From Tatlockia sp. (lineage in GTDB: Bacteria; Cyanobacteriota; Cyanobacteriia; Cyanobacteriales; Chroococcidiopsidaceae), in NCBI GenBank assembly GCA_013698215.1, contig JACCVJ010000184.1:1-7146 (forward strand): a stretch of DNA of 7,146 nt. Reading direction: 5' to 3'. How positions within the stretch are numbered: the stretch's first letter is position 1; every line of letters begins with the position of its first letter. The notes under the pieces are model-generated. The model saw only the letters and a list, made by a program, of their open reading frames with translations. It was not told where the DNA came from and did not search any database. The translations under genes were made by a program, and so were the position numbers. Positions 1 to 6,001 of the stretch are shown here, piece by piece.

Positions 1-225
1 GTAAACTTTATTACTCTGATAAAAAAGCGAATAAAGAATTAGCGAAAAAACGCGTTCTTATTGAGAATGTATTTGCACATTTAAAAAAGTTCAGGATTTT
101 GGCAGGAAAGTATCGTAATCGAAGAAAACGATTGGGATTGCGGTTTAATTTGATAGCTTCTATTTATAATTATGAGCTTCATCTATGCTCAAATCAAATT
201 TTAATTTAACTTTTGCAAGAAGTCT
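1..225 (+). mobile_element. Right-hand end of an IS5-like insertion sequence (partial)
   Basis: The window opens inside an insertion sequence. It carries the 3' end of a DDE transposase gene (stop at 207-209). About 16 nt further on lies a likely terminal repeat at 209-225, reading ACTTTTGCAAGAAGTCT. After about 225-228 the sequence becomes an unrelated reading frame on the other strand (an integrase-like gene), so the IS edge is placed there from that switch. The left end, the matching terminal repeat and the target duplication lie outside the window, so the exact border is inferred to within a few bases. No GCGATCGC site occurs in this part. Confidence 0.7.
3..209 (+). CDS. IS5-family-type DDE transposase, C-terminal part (5' end outside window)
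   Basis: An open frame of 68 codons enters from the left edge and stops at TAA 207-209. The peptide is very basic and contains KKRVLIENVFAHLKKFRIL, followed by a KYRNRRKR stretch. This is the usual C-terminal region of IS5-like transposases: the Glu in IENV is the probable third residue of the DDE triad, and a Lys seven residues later fits the E(x)6K pattern of that family. The enzyme would cut and join the ends of its own IS. Only the last quarter or so is visible, so intactness cannot be judged. The gene is AT-rich compared with the chromosomal genes to the right. The group within IS5 is not assigned. Confidence 0.8.
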   Translation, partial: KLYYSDKKANKELAKKRVLIENVFAHLKKFRILAGKYRNRRKRLGLRFNLIASIYNYELHLCSNQILI

Positions 226-227
226 AT

Positions 228-416
228 TCTATTTTCTGAAGTATCAGCCAGTCCAAGGGCAAAAGCTTTTTGCTGACTATTGGCTCTAAATCGGATTCTA
301 AGCCGCCCTCTGAAAGATTCTACTGACGGCGCTCCCTTGCCATTTTTACCTGTAGCCGTTTTACTGTACATAGACTGAGTATTGCTAGTGCTGTTTACTA
401 AACTAGTGATACTCAT
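228..416 (-). pseudogene. Tyrosine-recombinase integrase, N-terminal remnant cut off by the IS
   Basis: A minus-strand frame starts at ATG 416 (TTG 434 and ATG 371 are alternatives; none has a clear ribosome site) and gives about 63 residues before it runs into the IS. Its core, SVESFRGRLRIRF followed by ALGLADTSENR, resembles the N-terminal arm-type DNA-binding region of cyanobacterial phage-like integrases, as I recall that family. The homologous pattern ends at ENR, near position 228; the next residues, up to the stop at 201-203, are read out of the IS end. The catalytic core (R, H and Y residues) is therefore missing here; it may lie beyond the other end of the IS. The tRNA-Ser 3' end is about 115 nt upstream, as expected for an integrase beside its attachment site. 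The family call rests on one short motif. Confidence 0.55.
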
Positions 417-529
417 TTGATACTCAAAATACAAGTTTCACTTGAATAGGTTTAAGTTTTTTAAATATGTGCAACTCAGCATTCAATACTGAATTACTCA
501 AACTTCGCCTACAGCAATGCTTTCAAAAA

Positions 530-614
530 CGGAGAGGGAGGGATTCGAACCCTCGATAAGTTACCCTACACAGCATTTCCAGTGCTGCGCCTTCAACCAC
601 TCGGCCACCTCTCC
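530..614 (-). tRNA. trnS-GGA: tRNA-Ser (anticodon GGA)
   Basis: On the minus strand this folds as a class II tRNA. The acceptor stem is GGAGAGG (614-608) with CCTCTCC (537-531) and discriminator G at 530, as usual for serine tRNAs. The D stem is GCC/GGC. The anticodon stem CAGCA/TGCTG encloses CTGGAAA, with GGA at 580-578. A long variable arm of about 16 nt follows, and the T arm is GAGGG-TTCGAAT-CCCTC. It decodes UCC and UCU. CCA is not encoded; a TTTTT tract follows directly (529-525). A -10-like TACAAT lies at 637-632, but its -35 is poor. The 3' end faces the integrase remnant, so the T arm and acceptor stem are the likely attachment core. Confidence 0.95.
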
Positions 615-632
615 AGATGTCGCGAATTCTAA

Positions 633-662
633 TTGTACACGCAATGAGACGCTAAATTAAAT
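633..662 (+). promoter_or_regulatory. Possible promoter of the ferredoxin gene, overlapping the tRNA -10
   Basis: TTGTAC at 633-638 and ATTAAA/TTAAAT at about 656-662, spaced 17-18 nt, resemble a weak sigma-70-type promoter ahead of the ferredoxin start at 688. The same bases on the minus strand (632-637) read TACAAT, a good -10 for the divergent tRNA gene. One motif could thus serve two opposed genes. This rests on inspection only. Confidence 0.25.
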
Positions 663-687
663 AAAGCCGAAAACATTTCCTTTAATC

Positions 688-1056
688 ATGACTCGTTACT
701 TCACAGTTAAAATACGCGATCGCATTTCTAACCAAGTTCACACCCTCCAAGTACCAGAAACTAGCTACATTTTGCAAAATGCCGAGAATCAAGGGGTAAA
801 ATTGCCTTACTTGTGTCGCAATGGAGCTTGTACCGCCTGCGCCGTGCGGGTGGTATCTGGGGAAATCTATCAGCCCGAAGCGATGGGACTATCCCACGAA
901 TTACGCAAACAAGGCTATGCTCTATTGTGTGTAAGCTATGCCCGCTCTGACTTAGAAGTAGAAACTCAAGACGAAGATGAAGTATACGAATTACAGTTTG
1001 GGCAATACTTCGGTAGAGGTAAAGTTAAAGTAGGTTTGCCTTTAGATGAGGAATAA
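688..1056 (+). CDS. [2Fe-2S] ferredoxin with C-terminal extension (Fed2/FdC2 type)
   Basis: A 122-residue soluble electron carrier. The plant-type cluster motif is complete: Cys43, Cys48 and Cys51 in LCRNGACTAC, and Cys81 in LLCVSYA. The beta-grasp fold runs through about residue 95. Photosynthetic PetF proteins are about 97 residues long; here roughly 27 extra residues follow, containing EVYELQFGQYFGRGK and ending in PLDEE. That extension is the mark of cyanobacterial Fed2 and plant FdC2, which have been linked to the low-iron response rather than to bulk electron transfer to FNR. That function is carried over from the family, not shown here. The ATG at 688 is the first in frame and fits the family N-terminus; no clear Shine-Dalgarno precedes it. 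The 3' end overlaps the nuclease-like gene by 11 nt, so the two are probably cotranscribed. An HIP1 site (716-723) lies inside the gene. Confidence 0.88.
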   Translation: MTRYFTVKIRDRISNQVHTLQVPETSYILQNAENQGVKLPYLCRNGACTACAVRVVSGEIYQPEAMGLSHELRKQGYALLCVSYARSDLEVETQDEDEVYELQFGQYFGRGKVKVGLPLDEE

Positions 1057-1540
1057 AAAATTTCTTTTTATTCTATTACTTCTAAACGGGTGTCAAACCA
1101 CAACCCAACCGCAAGGGTTGAAAGTACAAGTAAAACGAGTAGTTAGCGGACAAACTATAGAAGTAGTCAGCAAGGATAAAACCATGCAAGTTAGGTTAAT
1201 TGGCATTGACGCGCCCGACTTGCAACAACAGCCACACGGACAAGCAGCCAAAGCTTTTTTAACCCAGCTAATCGTTGACAAACAGGTAATTTTAGAGCTT
1301 GACGATCAAAAACAAGATGAATTTGGGCGATCCTTGGCTTACGTATGGAGCGACTTTTTAGTAAACGAATATTTGGTAAAACAAGGAGTAGTATTAGTTG
1401 CAGTAAAATCGCCAAATCATAAACATGATACCCGCTTAGTTCGCGCCCAACAATGGGCTAGACTTCAAGAACAGGGAATCTGGAACCCCAAGCAACCAAT
1501 GACTTTGACCCCCACTGAGTTTCGCGCCAAGTATCGCTAA
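1046..1540 (+). CDS. Staphylococcal-nuclease-like (thermonuclease family) putative lipoprotein
   Basis: A 164-residue protein beginning with a basic, hydrophobic signal (residues 1-15) that ends in LLLNGC. Cys16 is the likely lipidated residue, although Asn at -2 makes the lipobox imperfect. Residues 25-148 match the SNase fold (an OB-fold calcium-dependent nuclease family). VRLIGIDAPD supplies Arg50 and Asp55, equivalent to Arg35 and Asp40 of the staphylococcal enzyme, and DEFGRSLAYV supplies Arg95, equivalent to Arg87. The general-base Glu43 is replaced by Asp58, which may lower activity. The protein would act on nucleic acid outside the cytoplasmic membrane. The start at 1046 overlaps the ferredoxin end by 11 nt; the next Met is residue 47, inside the domain, so this start is needed. 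The phosphatase gene begins 2 nt after its stop. Family is fairly sure, substrate unknown. Confidence 0.82.
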   Translation: MRNKKFLFILLLLNGCQTTTQPQGLKVQVKRVVSGQTIEVVSKDKTMQVRLIGIDAPDLQQQPHGQAAKAFLTQLIVDKQVILELDDQKQDEFGRSLAYVWSDFLVNEYLVKQGVVLVAVKSPNHKHDTRLVRAQQWARLQEQGIWNPKQPMTLTPTEFRAKYR

Positions 1541-1542
1541 CT

Positions 1543-2370
1543 ATGACAGCACAATTATCAGGTTTTTTAGAAATAGCTACCGAAGCCGCGATCGCTGCGG
1601 GTGAAGTCTTGCTAAGTTATTTAGGTAATATTGGTACAGCAACTCAAAAAGGTCGCCCAGGCGACTTAGTTACAGTAGCTGACAAAGCTTCAGAGGCTGT
1701 TGTTTTAGAAATTTTACAGCGACACTTTCCCACTCATGCAATTCTTGCAGAAGAATCGGGCAAGCTAGGATTAGCCGAAAGTCAATATTTATGGGCAATA
1801 GATCCTCTTGATGGCACAACTAATTATGCTCATCAATACCCCTTTTTTGCCGTTTCTATTGGGTTACTAATTGCTGGAGTACCAGAAGTTGGCGTTATTT
1901 TCGATCCCTTTCATCAAGAACTATTTTGTGCTGCTAAAGGGCTAGGCGCTACAAAAAATCGTCGCCCAATTCAGGTTTCTACTACAAATCAGTTAAGTGA
2001 AAGTCTTTTGGTGTCGGGGTTTGCCTACGATCGCCACGAAACAACAGATAATAATTACGCCGAATTTTGTCACCTTACCCATCTTACTCAAGGAGTGCGG
2101 CGCAGTGGCTCGGCGGCGCTGGACTTGGCGCACGTTGCTTGTGGGCGTTTAGATGGTTACTGGGAGCGGGGAATTGCCCCTTGGGATATTAGCGCCGGGG
2201 TAATTTTACTCCAAGAAGCCGGGGGCAAAGTTACAGGCTATGATGAAAGTTTATTGAGTATTGAATCTGGGCGAATTTTGGCTACTAATGGCTTGATTCA
2301 CCACAGTTTAAGTCAGGAACTAATAAAAGTCCCTTCTTTATCAACCATAAGCAATATAATTTCTAAATAG
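1543..2370 (+). CDS. Inositol-monophosphatase-family phosphatase
   Basis: A 275-residue cytosolic enzyme of normal family length. The Mg2+/Li+ phosphatase motifs are all visible: AEESG (Glu70), DPLDGTTNYAH at 87-97 with metal ligands Asp87 and Asp90, SGSAALDLAHVACGRLDGYW in the second half, and WDISAGVILLQEAGG at 214-228 with Asp215. Members remove phosphate from myo-inositol-1-phosphate or similar sugar phosphates; some (HisN type) use L-histidinol phosphate, and others use fructose bisphosphate or PAP. Sequence alone does not settle the substrate. hisZ lies 1 kb downstream on the same strand, which makes a histidinol-phosphatase role worth testing but does not show it. The gene follows the nuclease-like gene after 2 nt, so it is probably translated from the same transcript. 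An HIP1 site lies at 1588-1595. The last 12 or so residues are unconserved Ser/Ile-rich tail. Confidence 0.9.
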   Translation: MTAQLSGFLEIATEAAIAAGEVLLSYLGNIGTATQKGRPGDLVTVADKASEAVVLEILQRHFPTHAILAEESGKLGLAESQYLWAIDPLDGTTNYAHQYPFFAVSIGLLIAGVPEVGVIFDPFHQELFCAAKGLGATKNRRPIQVSTTNQLSESLLVSGFAYDRHETTDNNYAEFCHLTHLTQGVRRSGSAALDLAHVACGRLDGYWERGIAPWDISAGVILLQEAGGKVTGYDESLLSIESGRILATNGLIHHSLSQELIKVPSLSTISNIISK

Positions 2371-2461
2371 CCAGGAATAGATGTTACCGTTTTGACTTAG
2401 CTAAGAGGGGAGTATAACGCCCGTAAATAAACTTTTATGGCAGGCGAGCAAACAGCGTTTT

Positions 2462-3403
2462 ATGTCTTTAAATATTGATATTGGGCTATTCAAATTTGAT
2501 TTTACAGATTGCCATGCAGTTTTAGGAGTACCTATTGATGCAAATTTTAAGGATATTCGCCAAGGATACTTAAAAATTGCTCGGCTTTTACATCCTGATA
2601 GTACGGCAGCTAAAGGGATTGGGGAAAAACAAAAAGCCAACGATCTATTTTCTAAAATAGTCAATCCAGCTTACGAAAAATTTACGACAGAGCATTCTCG
2701 TGCGGAATACCTTGTGCTGTTAAAAGATATTAGCAAACGAGTGAAGCAAGACCAAAATCCTCTCTTGCGGCACGAATCATCTCAAGAATTAGCTAAAACA
2801 AACAATATAGAACAGATTTATCAAAATAAGCTGCGGCAACTTGCCCTCAATCAATACGAAGACTTCGATCTAGTTAAAACAGTTATTGCTGAAATTAGCG
2901 AACTAAATTTAGTGTATTTGATGCGTCAATCAAATAAAGCATTTACTTCGGCATCGCAACCATTTCCGAGTAACACCCAAAAATCGCCGGAGCAACCCAA
3001 ACAAACGTCATCACCGCCGCCAGAGGAGCAAACCCCAGAAACTCTAGTGGAACAATACTTACGCCGCGCTCAAAAATTGATGGAAAAAAATAACTTCCCT
3101 CACGCTAGAGTAGAGTTACAAGATGCTTTGAAATTAGAACCTAATAATCCTATGGCTCATAGCTTAATAGGAATAGTTTATTTAAAGCAAAATCAATTAA
3201 CAATGGCTAAGGTTCACATCAACAAAGCTTTGCAATTAAATCCCAATGAACCAATGGCATTAAGAAGCAAACAAGTATTAGCAGAAGCTGTACCAAAAAT
3301 AGCAGGGCAAACAAGTCCAGCAAACAAGGCGGGAGAAGGCGCAGAAAAACCCAAAGGCGGTGGTTTGTTTGGTGGGATGTTTGGTGGCAAGAAAAACAAA
3401 TGA
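2462..3403 (+). CDS. J-domain protein with TPR repeats
   Basis: A 313-residue soluble protein. Residues about 15-85 form an N-terminal J domain (CHAVLGVPIDA, then HPD at 44-46), the part that stimulates Hsp70/DnaK ATPase. A mixed helical stretch (about 95-160) and a Pro/Ser/Gln-rich linker (about 163-192) follow. Two TPR units come next (about 195-228 and 229-262), with the typical pattern ALKLEPNNPMAHSLIGIVYL. The tail is Gly/Lys-rich (GGGLFGGMFGGKKNK). There is no Gly/Phe or zinc-finger region, so this is a type III (DnaJ-C-like) co-chaperone that probably uses the TPRs to choose its client, which is unknown. The start at 2462 lies 91 nt after the previous stop, with no clear Shine-Dalgarno; it is the first Met before the J domain. 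It overlaps hisZ by 4 nt (ATGA), which implies translational coupling. Confidence 0.85.
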   Translation: MSLNIDIGLFKFDFTDCHAVLGVPIDANFKDIRQGYLKIARLLHPDSTAAKGIGEKQKANDLFSKIVNPAYEKFTTEHSRAEYLVLLKDISKRVKQDQNPLLRHESSQELAKTNNIEQIYQNKLRQLALNQYEDFDLVKTVIAEISELNLVYLMRQSNKAFTSASQPFPSNTQKSPEQPKQTSSPPPEEQTPETLVEQYLRRAQKLMEKNNFPHARVELQDALKLEPNNPMAHSLIGIVYLKQNQLTMAKVHINKALQLNPNEPMALRSKQVLAEAVPKIAGQTSPANKAGEGAEKPKGGGLFGGMFGGKKNK

Positions 3404-4653
3404 TCTATCAACCACCTACGGGCGCAAGAGATTTATTACCGCTAGATGTTACTCAAAAACACTGGATTGAGGAGCGGTTGCAGCAAGTATTTCAACGTTA
3501 CGGCTACCACCAAATTATTACTTCAACTTTAGAGCGATTAGATACGCTGATGGCCGGGGGAGCAATTGAACGTCGCTCGGTGATTCAGTTGCAAGGCTTA
3601 GAGGAGGAATTGGGTTTGCGTCCTGAGCTTACAGCCTCCATTGCTAGAGCGGCTGTAACTCGCATGGCGGGAGTAACTCATGGGCAGAGATTGTACTACA
3701 TAGCTAATGTATTTCGCCGCACTAAAAGCAGTTCTCACAATCGAGTGCAAGAATTTTATCAAGCAGGGGTAGAGTTGTTAGGCGGTGGAGGTGGACTTGC
3801 GGATGCGGAAATACTATTGCTGGTGGCGGAGTGTTTGCAAGAATTAGGATTAGCTAGTGGATGGCGGTTGATTTTGGGAGAGGCGGGAATCGCGCGGAGT
3901 TTATTATCTCCTTTTCCGGTTTCATTGCAAGCTACGGTGAGAAAAGCGATCGCCTCTCTAGATCGAGTAACTTTAGAAAATTTGCCGTTAAGCGATGCTT
4001 TAAAAGCCCGAAGTCTAGTATTGCTAGACTTGCGCGGTAAACCTGCCGATGTTCTACAGCGCGTTGCTAGTCTAGACTTGGACGAATCGCAGAGCGAGGC
4101 AGTTCATCACCTTAAATCTTTAATATCCTTACTTGATGAATGCTATGAAGGAGTTAGTAGTCAGTTTCCGCTAATTTTAGACCTAAGTTTGGTGCAAACT
4201 TTGGACTACTACACGGGGATTGTTTTTGAAGTCGTTAGCGATCGCAACCAAACTCATATATTAGGACAGGGGGGACGCTATGATCGCTTATTAGGACTTT
4301 ATCATCCCCAAGGCGAGTCATCCCCAGGAATTGGCTTTGCTCTCAATATTGAGGAATTACAGCAAGTTTTGCTTGGTAGCAATCAGTTACCCAAGTTTAC
4401 ACTCGCTAGTAATTGGCTAGTAGTTCCCGAAAACCCCGATGCTTACTTCGCTGCTTTTAGTTACGCTCAGAAGTTGAGAAGTTCTCATCATCAAGTGCAA
4501 GTAGAGATGGAGTTAGAAGGGAGAAACAGCGACACTATCCGCGCCTACGCCCGTAGTCAGCGAATTGGACAGATTGCTTGGATTAAAGCTGGGGATCTGC
4601 CCACGATTGAATCATTAAACCTGCGGCCTATTATGCCCGTAGAAACTCTTTAG
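3400..4653 (+). CDS. hisZ: ATP phosphoribosyltransferase regulatory subunit HisZ
   Basis: A 417-residue class II aminoacyl-tRNA-synthetase paralogue. HisZ joins the short HisG to make the active enzyme for the first step of histidine synthesis and carries the histidine feedback site. Visible motifs are PTGARDLLP (residues 6-14), LYYIANVFRR (98-107) as motif 2, LDLSLVQTLDYYTGIVFEV (260-278), GQGGRYDRLLGLY, and GIGFALNIEEL (310-320) as motif 3. Histidyl-tRNA synthetases have RGLDYYT; here the Arg is Gln266 (QTLDYYT), so the catalytic arginine is lost. The C-terminal anticodon-binding domain is also not recognisable in its usual form. Both points favour HisZ over HisS. The start overlaps the J-domain gene as ATGA. 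HIP1 sites lie at 3946-3953 and 4238-4245. hisG should lie elsewhere in the genome. Confidence 0.92.
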   Translation: MIYQPPTGARDLLPLDVTQKHWIEERLQQVFQRYGYHQIITSTLERLDTLMAGGAIERRSVIQLQGLEEELGLRPELTASIARAAVTRMAGVTHGQRLYYIANVFRRTKSSSHNRVQEFYQAGVELLGGGGGLADAEILLLVAECLQELGLASGWRLILGEAGIARSLLSPFPVSLQATVRKAIASLDRVTLENLPLSDALKARSLVLLDLRGKPADVLQRVASLDLDESQSEAVHHLKSLISLLDECYEGVSSQFPLILDLSLVQTLDYYTGIVFEVVSDRNQTHILGQGGRYDRLLGLYHPQGESSPGIGFALNIEELQQVLLGSNQLPKFTLASNWLVVPENPDAYFAAFSYAQKLRSSHHQVQVEMELEGRNSDTIRAYARSQRIGQIAWIKAGDLPTIESLNLRPIMPVETL

Positions 4654-4671
4654 CGAAATCTAAACATTAAA

Positions 4672-4735
4672 AACGCCTTAATTGCGGCAGTCTGGGGTTT
4701 CTAGATGAATCAGGTATACGAATCGGGGAGGCGTT
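4672..4735. terminator. Inverted repeat between convergent genes, possible terminator
   Basis: AACGCCT (4672-4678) and AGGCGTT (4729-4735) form a perfect 7-bp inverted repeat around a 50-nt loop, in the 204-bp gap between the hisZ stop and the channel gene stop. On the minus strand the second arm runs into GGCGTTTTTAA, a T tract that could end the ars transcript; a shorter GCC/GGC stem with an 8-nt loop just before the same T tract is an alternative. The long loop makes this an atypical terminator. The rest of the gap (4736-4857) shows no recognised gene. Confidence 0.35.
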
Positions 4736-4857
4736 AGGACTGCACCATTTGATTTTAACTCCGACTCGCCCGTGCCAATTCTGCAATAAACTCAACCAAT
4801 ATGGTTTTCCTGTTCCTCTTTAATTCTATCGAGGTCACACCCGTCCAAAAGGAGCCT

Positions 4858-5583
4858 TTAACCCTTGACTTCAATATCATGGAGTGCTTGATATAGGTCG
4901 CCCGTCGCTCCTTGAGCGTGTTTCTCGCTACCCCGGATTGCCTCATAAAGCCGCGCTGCGATCGCTGCGCCCAGAATGGGGCCAACAACATATATCCAGT
5001 AGTTCGCCATAGCTGCACCCCCTGCAAACAGCGCGGGGCCGAGCGATCGTGCAGGGTTCATCGATCCGCCCGATACAGGCCCACCAATTAATACGTCAAA
5101 AACTACAGTTAAGCCAATTGCAAGTCCGGGTACTGCACCAGCTACGCGCTTATCGGTGGCAATGGAGATAATTACCAGCATCAAAAAAAACGTGAGTACA
5201 GCTTCAGTGCCGACGGCAGCAGGTACTAACCCTAAAGCTGGGATATGCGCCCCATATCCCCCGCCAAACAAAAGTGCTACGACTGCTGCTGCCGTAATCC
5301 CGCCTAAAAACTCTGCTGCTAAATATGGCAAAACATAACGCCAAGGAAAGCGACGCGCGATCGCAAAACCAAGGGTGACAGCAGGGTTGAAGTGAGCAGC
5401 AGAAATGTGACCAAGGGCATAGATCATTGCTAGTACCGATAGCCCAGAAACCCACGCTGCCGCCATCAAACCGCTATCGCTACTTGGGAGTGTACCCGTT
5501 GCCGAGAGAGCAACGGGGGCAAACACAATGCCAAACGTCCCGATAAATTCAGCAATATAGCGCTGCCTCATGCTGTTTTTCAC
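4858..5583 (-). CDS. aqpS: MIP/aquaporin-family channel, probable arsenite efflux channel (AqpS-like)
   Basis: A 241-residue, six-helix inner-membrane channel. Both pore loops carry NPA boxes: HFNPAVTLGFA (NPA 66-68) and GGSMNPARSLGPA (NPA 176-178, Arg179). Aligned by eye to E. coli AqpZ (selectivity filter F43-H174-T183-R189), the filter here is Ser46-Val164-Gly173-Arg179. Losing Phe and His gives a wide, small-residue pore, closer to metalloid-passing NIP-type channels than to water-only ones. Rhizobial AqpS, encoded beside arsC, lets the As(OH)3 made by ArsC leave down its gradient; the same job is inferred here. The gene starts GTG at 5583, overlapping the arsC stop by 4 nt (GTGA); ATG 5571 is an alternative start and neither has a strong Shine-Dalgarno. 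HIP1 sites lie at 4958-4965 and 5357-5364. Confidence 0.88.
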   Translation of the reverse strand: MKNSMRQRYIAEFIGTFGIVFAPVALSATGTLPSSDSGLMAAAWVSGLSVLAMIYALGHISAAHFNPAVTLGFAIARRFPWRYVLPYLAAEFLGGITAAAVVALLFGGGYGAHIPALGLVPAAVGTEAVLTFFLMLVIISIATDKRVAGAVPGLAIGLTVVFDVLIGGPVSGGSMNPARSLGPALFAGGAAMANYWIYVVGPILGAAIAARLYEAIRGSEKHAQGATGDLYQALHDIEVKG

Positions 5584-5990
5584 GGCTTGGGGGTATTTCC
5601 TAATTTAGTTAACAGTGATGCCACCCGCTCTTTTATTTCGTCACGAACTCGGTAAAAGGTTTCTATTGGTTCTCCTTCTGGGTCATCAAGTTGCCAATCA
5701 GTGAATATTTCTCTTAGCACCCATGCTTCCGGCAAATTCACCCCACAGCCGCAAAGTGAAATTACTGCATCATAATCATCAGATTTAAAATCGCTTAAAG
5801 GTTTGGAAGTCTGGTTGCTAATATCAATCCCAATCTCCGCCATAACCTCTACAGCTTTAGGATCTACTTTACTTGCTTCTAGCCTAGAGCTTGCAACTTC
5901 GATCATTCCCGCTCCCAACGTTCTCGCAAAACCCTCTGCCATTTGGGAACGACGAGAATTTTTCTTACACACAAACATAACTCGCTTCAT
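5580..5990 (-). CDS. arsC: Arsenate reductase, low-molecular-weight phosphatase fold (Synechocystis ArsC type)
   Basis: A 136-residue cytosolic enzyme that reduces arsenate to arsenite. The P-loop CKKNSRR (Cys8 to Arg14) fits the CX5R signature. SLCGCGVNLP places Cys80 and Cys82 as the resolving pair, and DWQLDDPEG supplies the acid/Asp-Pro motif (Asp103-Pro104). Cys8, Cys80 and Cys82 are the residues reported as essential in the Synechocystis PCC 6803 enzyme, which has this fold but uses glutathione/glutaredoxin. The P-loop lacks the Cys13 found in that protein (Arg here). The start at 5990 is preceded by AAGGA (6001-5997, 6 nt spacing), which overlaps the stop codon of the upstream pstS-like gene; its own stop overlaps the channel start. 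All three are therefore one operon. The gene is intact although its upstream neighbour is broken. Confidence 0.93.
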   Translation of the reverse strand: MKRVMFVCKKNSRRSQMAEGFARTLGAGMIEVASSRLEASKVDPKAVEVMAEIGIDISNQTSKPLSDFKSDDYDAVISLCGCGVNLPEAWVLREIFTDWQLDDPEGEPIETFYRVRDEIKERVASLLTKLGNTPKP

Positions 5991-5996
5991 TTTTTA

Positions 5997-6001
5997 TCCT
6001 T
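5997..6001 (-). promoter_or_regulatory. Ribosome binding site of arsC, overlapping the pstS-like stop
   Basis: AAGGA on the minus strand, 6 nt before the arsC ATG, shares bases with the TAA (6002-6000) of the upstream gene. A ribosome site of its own lets arsC be translated even if ribosomes stop early at the upstream TGA. Confidence 0.6.

Noticed and set aside
481..494. Inverted repeat ATTCA-ATAC-TGAAT between the integrase remnant and the tRNA
   Set aside because: Only 5 bp and AT-rich; no support for a terminator or recombinase site.
1093..1415. Minus-strand frames of 62 and 74 codons under the nuclease-like gene
   Set aside because: Antisense to a gene with clear SNase motifs; low-complexity translation.
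2401..2664. Minus-strand 87-codon frame across the start of the J-domain gene
   Set aside because: Antisense to the J domain; no recognisable protein features. The same holds for 3214-3411.
3400..4653. Histidyl-tRNA synthetase (hisS) instead of hisZ
   Set aside because: The catalytic Arg of RGLDYYT is Gln, and the C-terminal anticodon-binding domain is not recognisable.
4755..5027. Minus-strand 90-codon frame overlapping the 3' end of the channel gene
   Set aside because: Two thirds of it is out of frame within the well-supported channel gene, and the remaining tail has no recognised motif.
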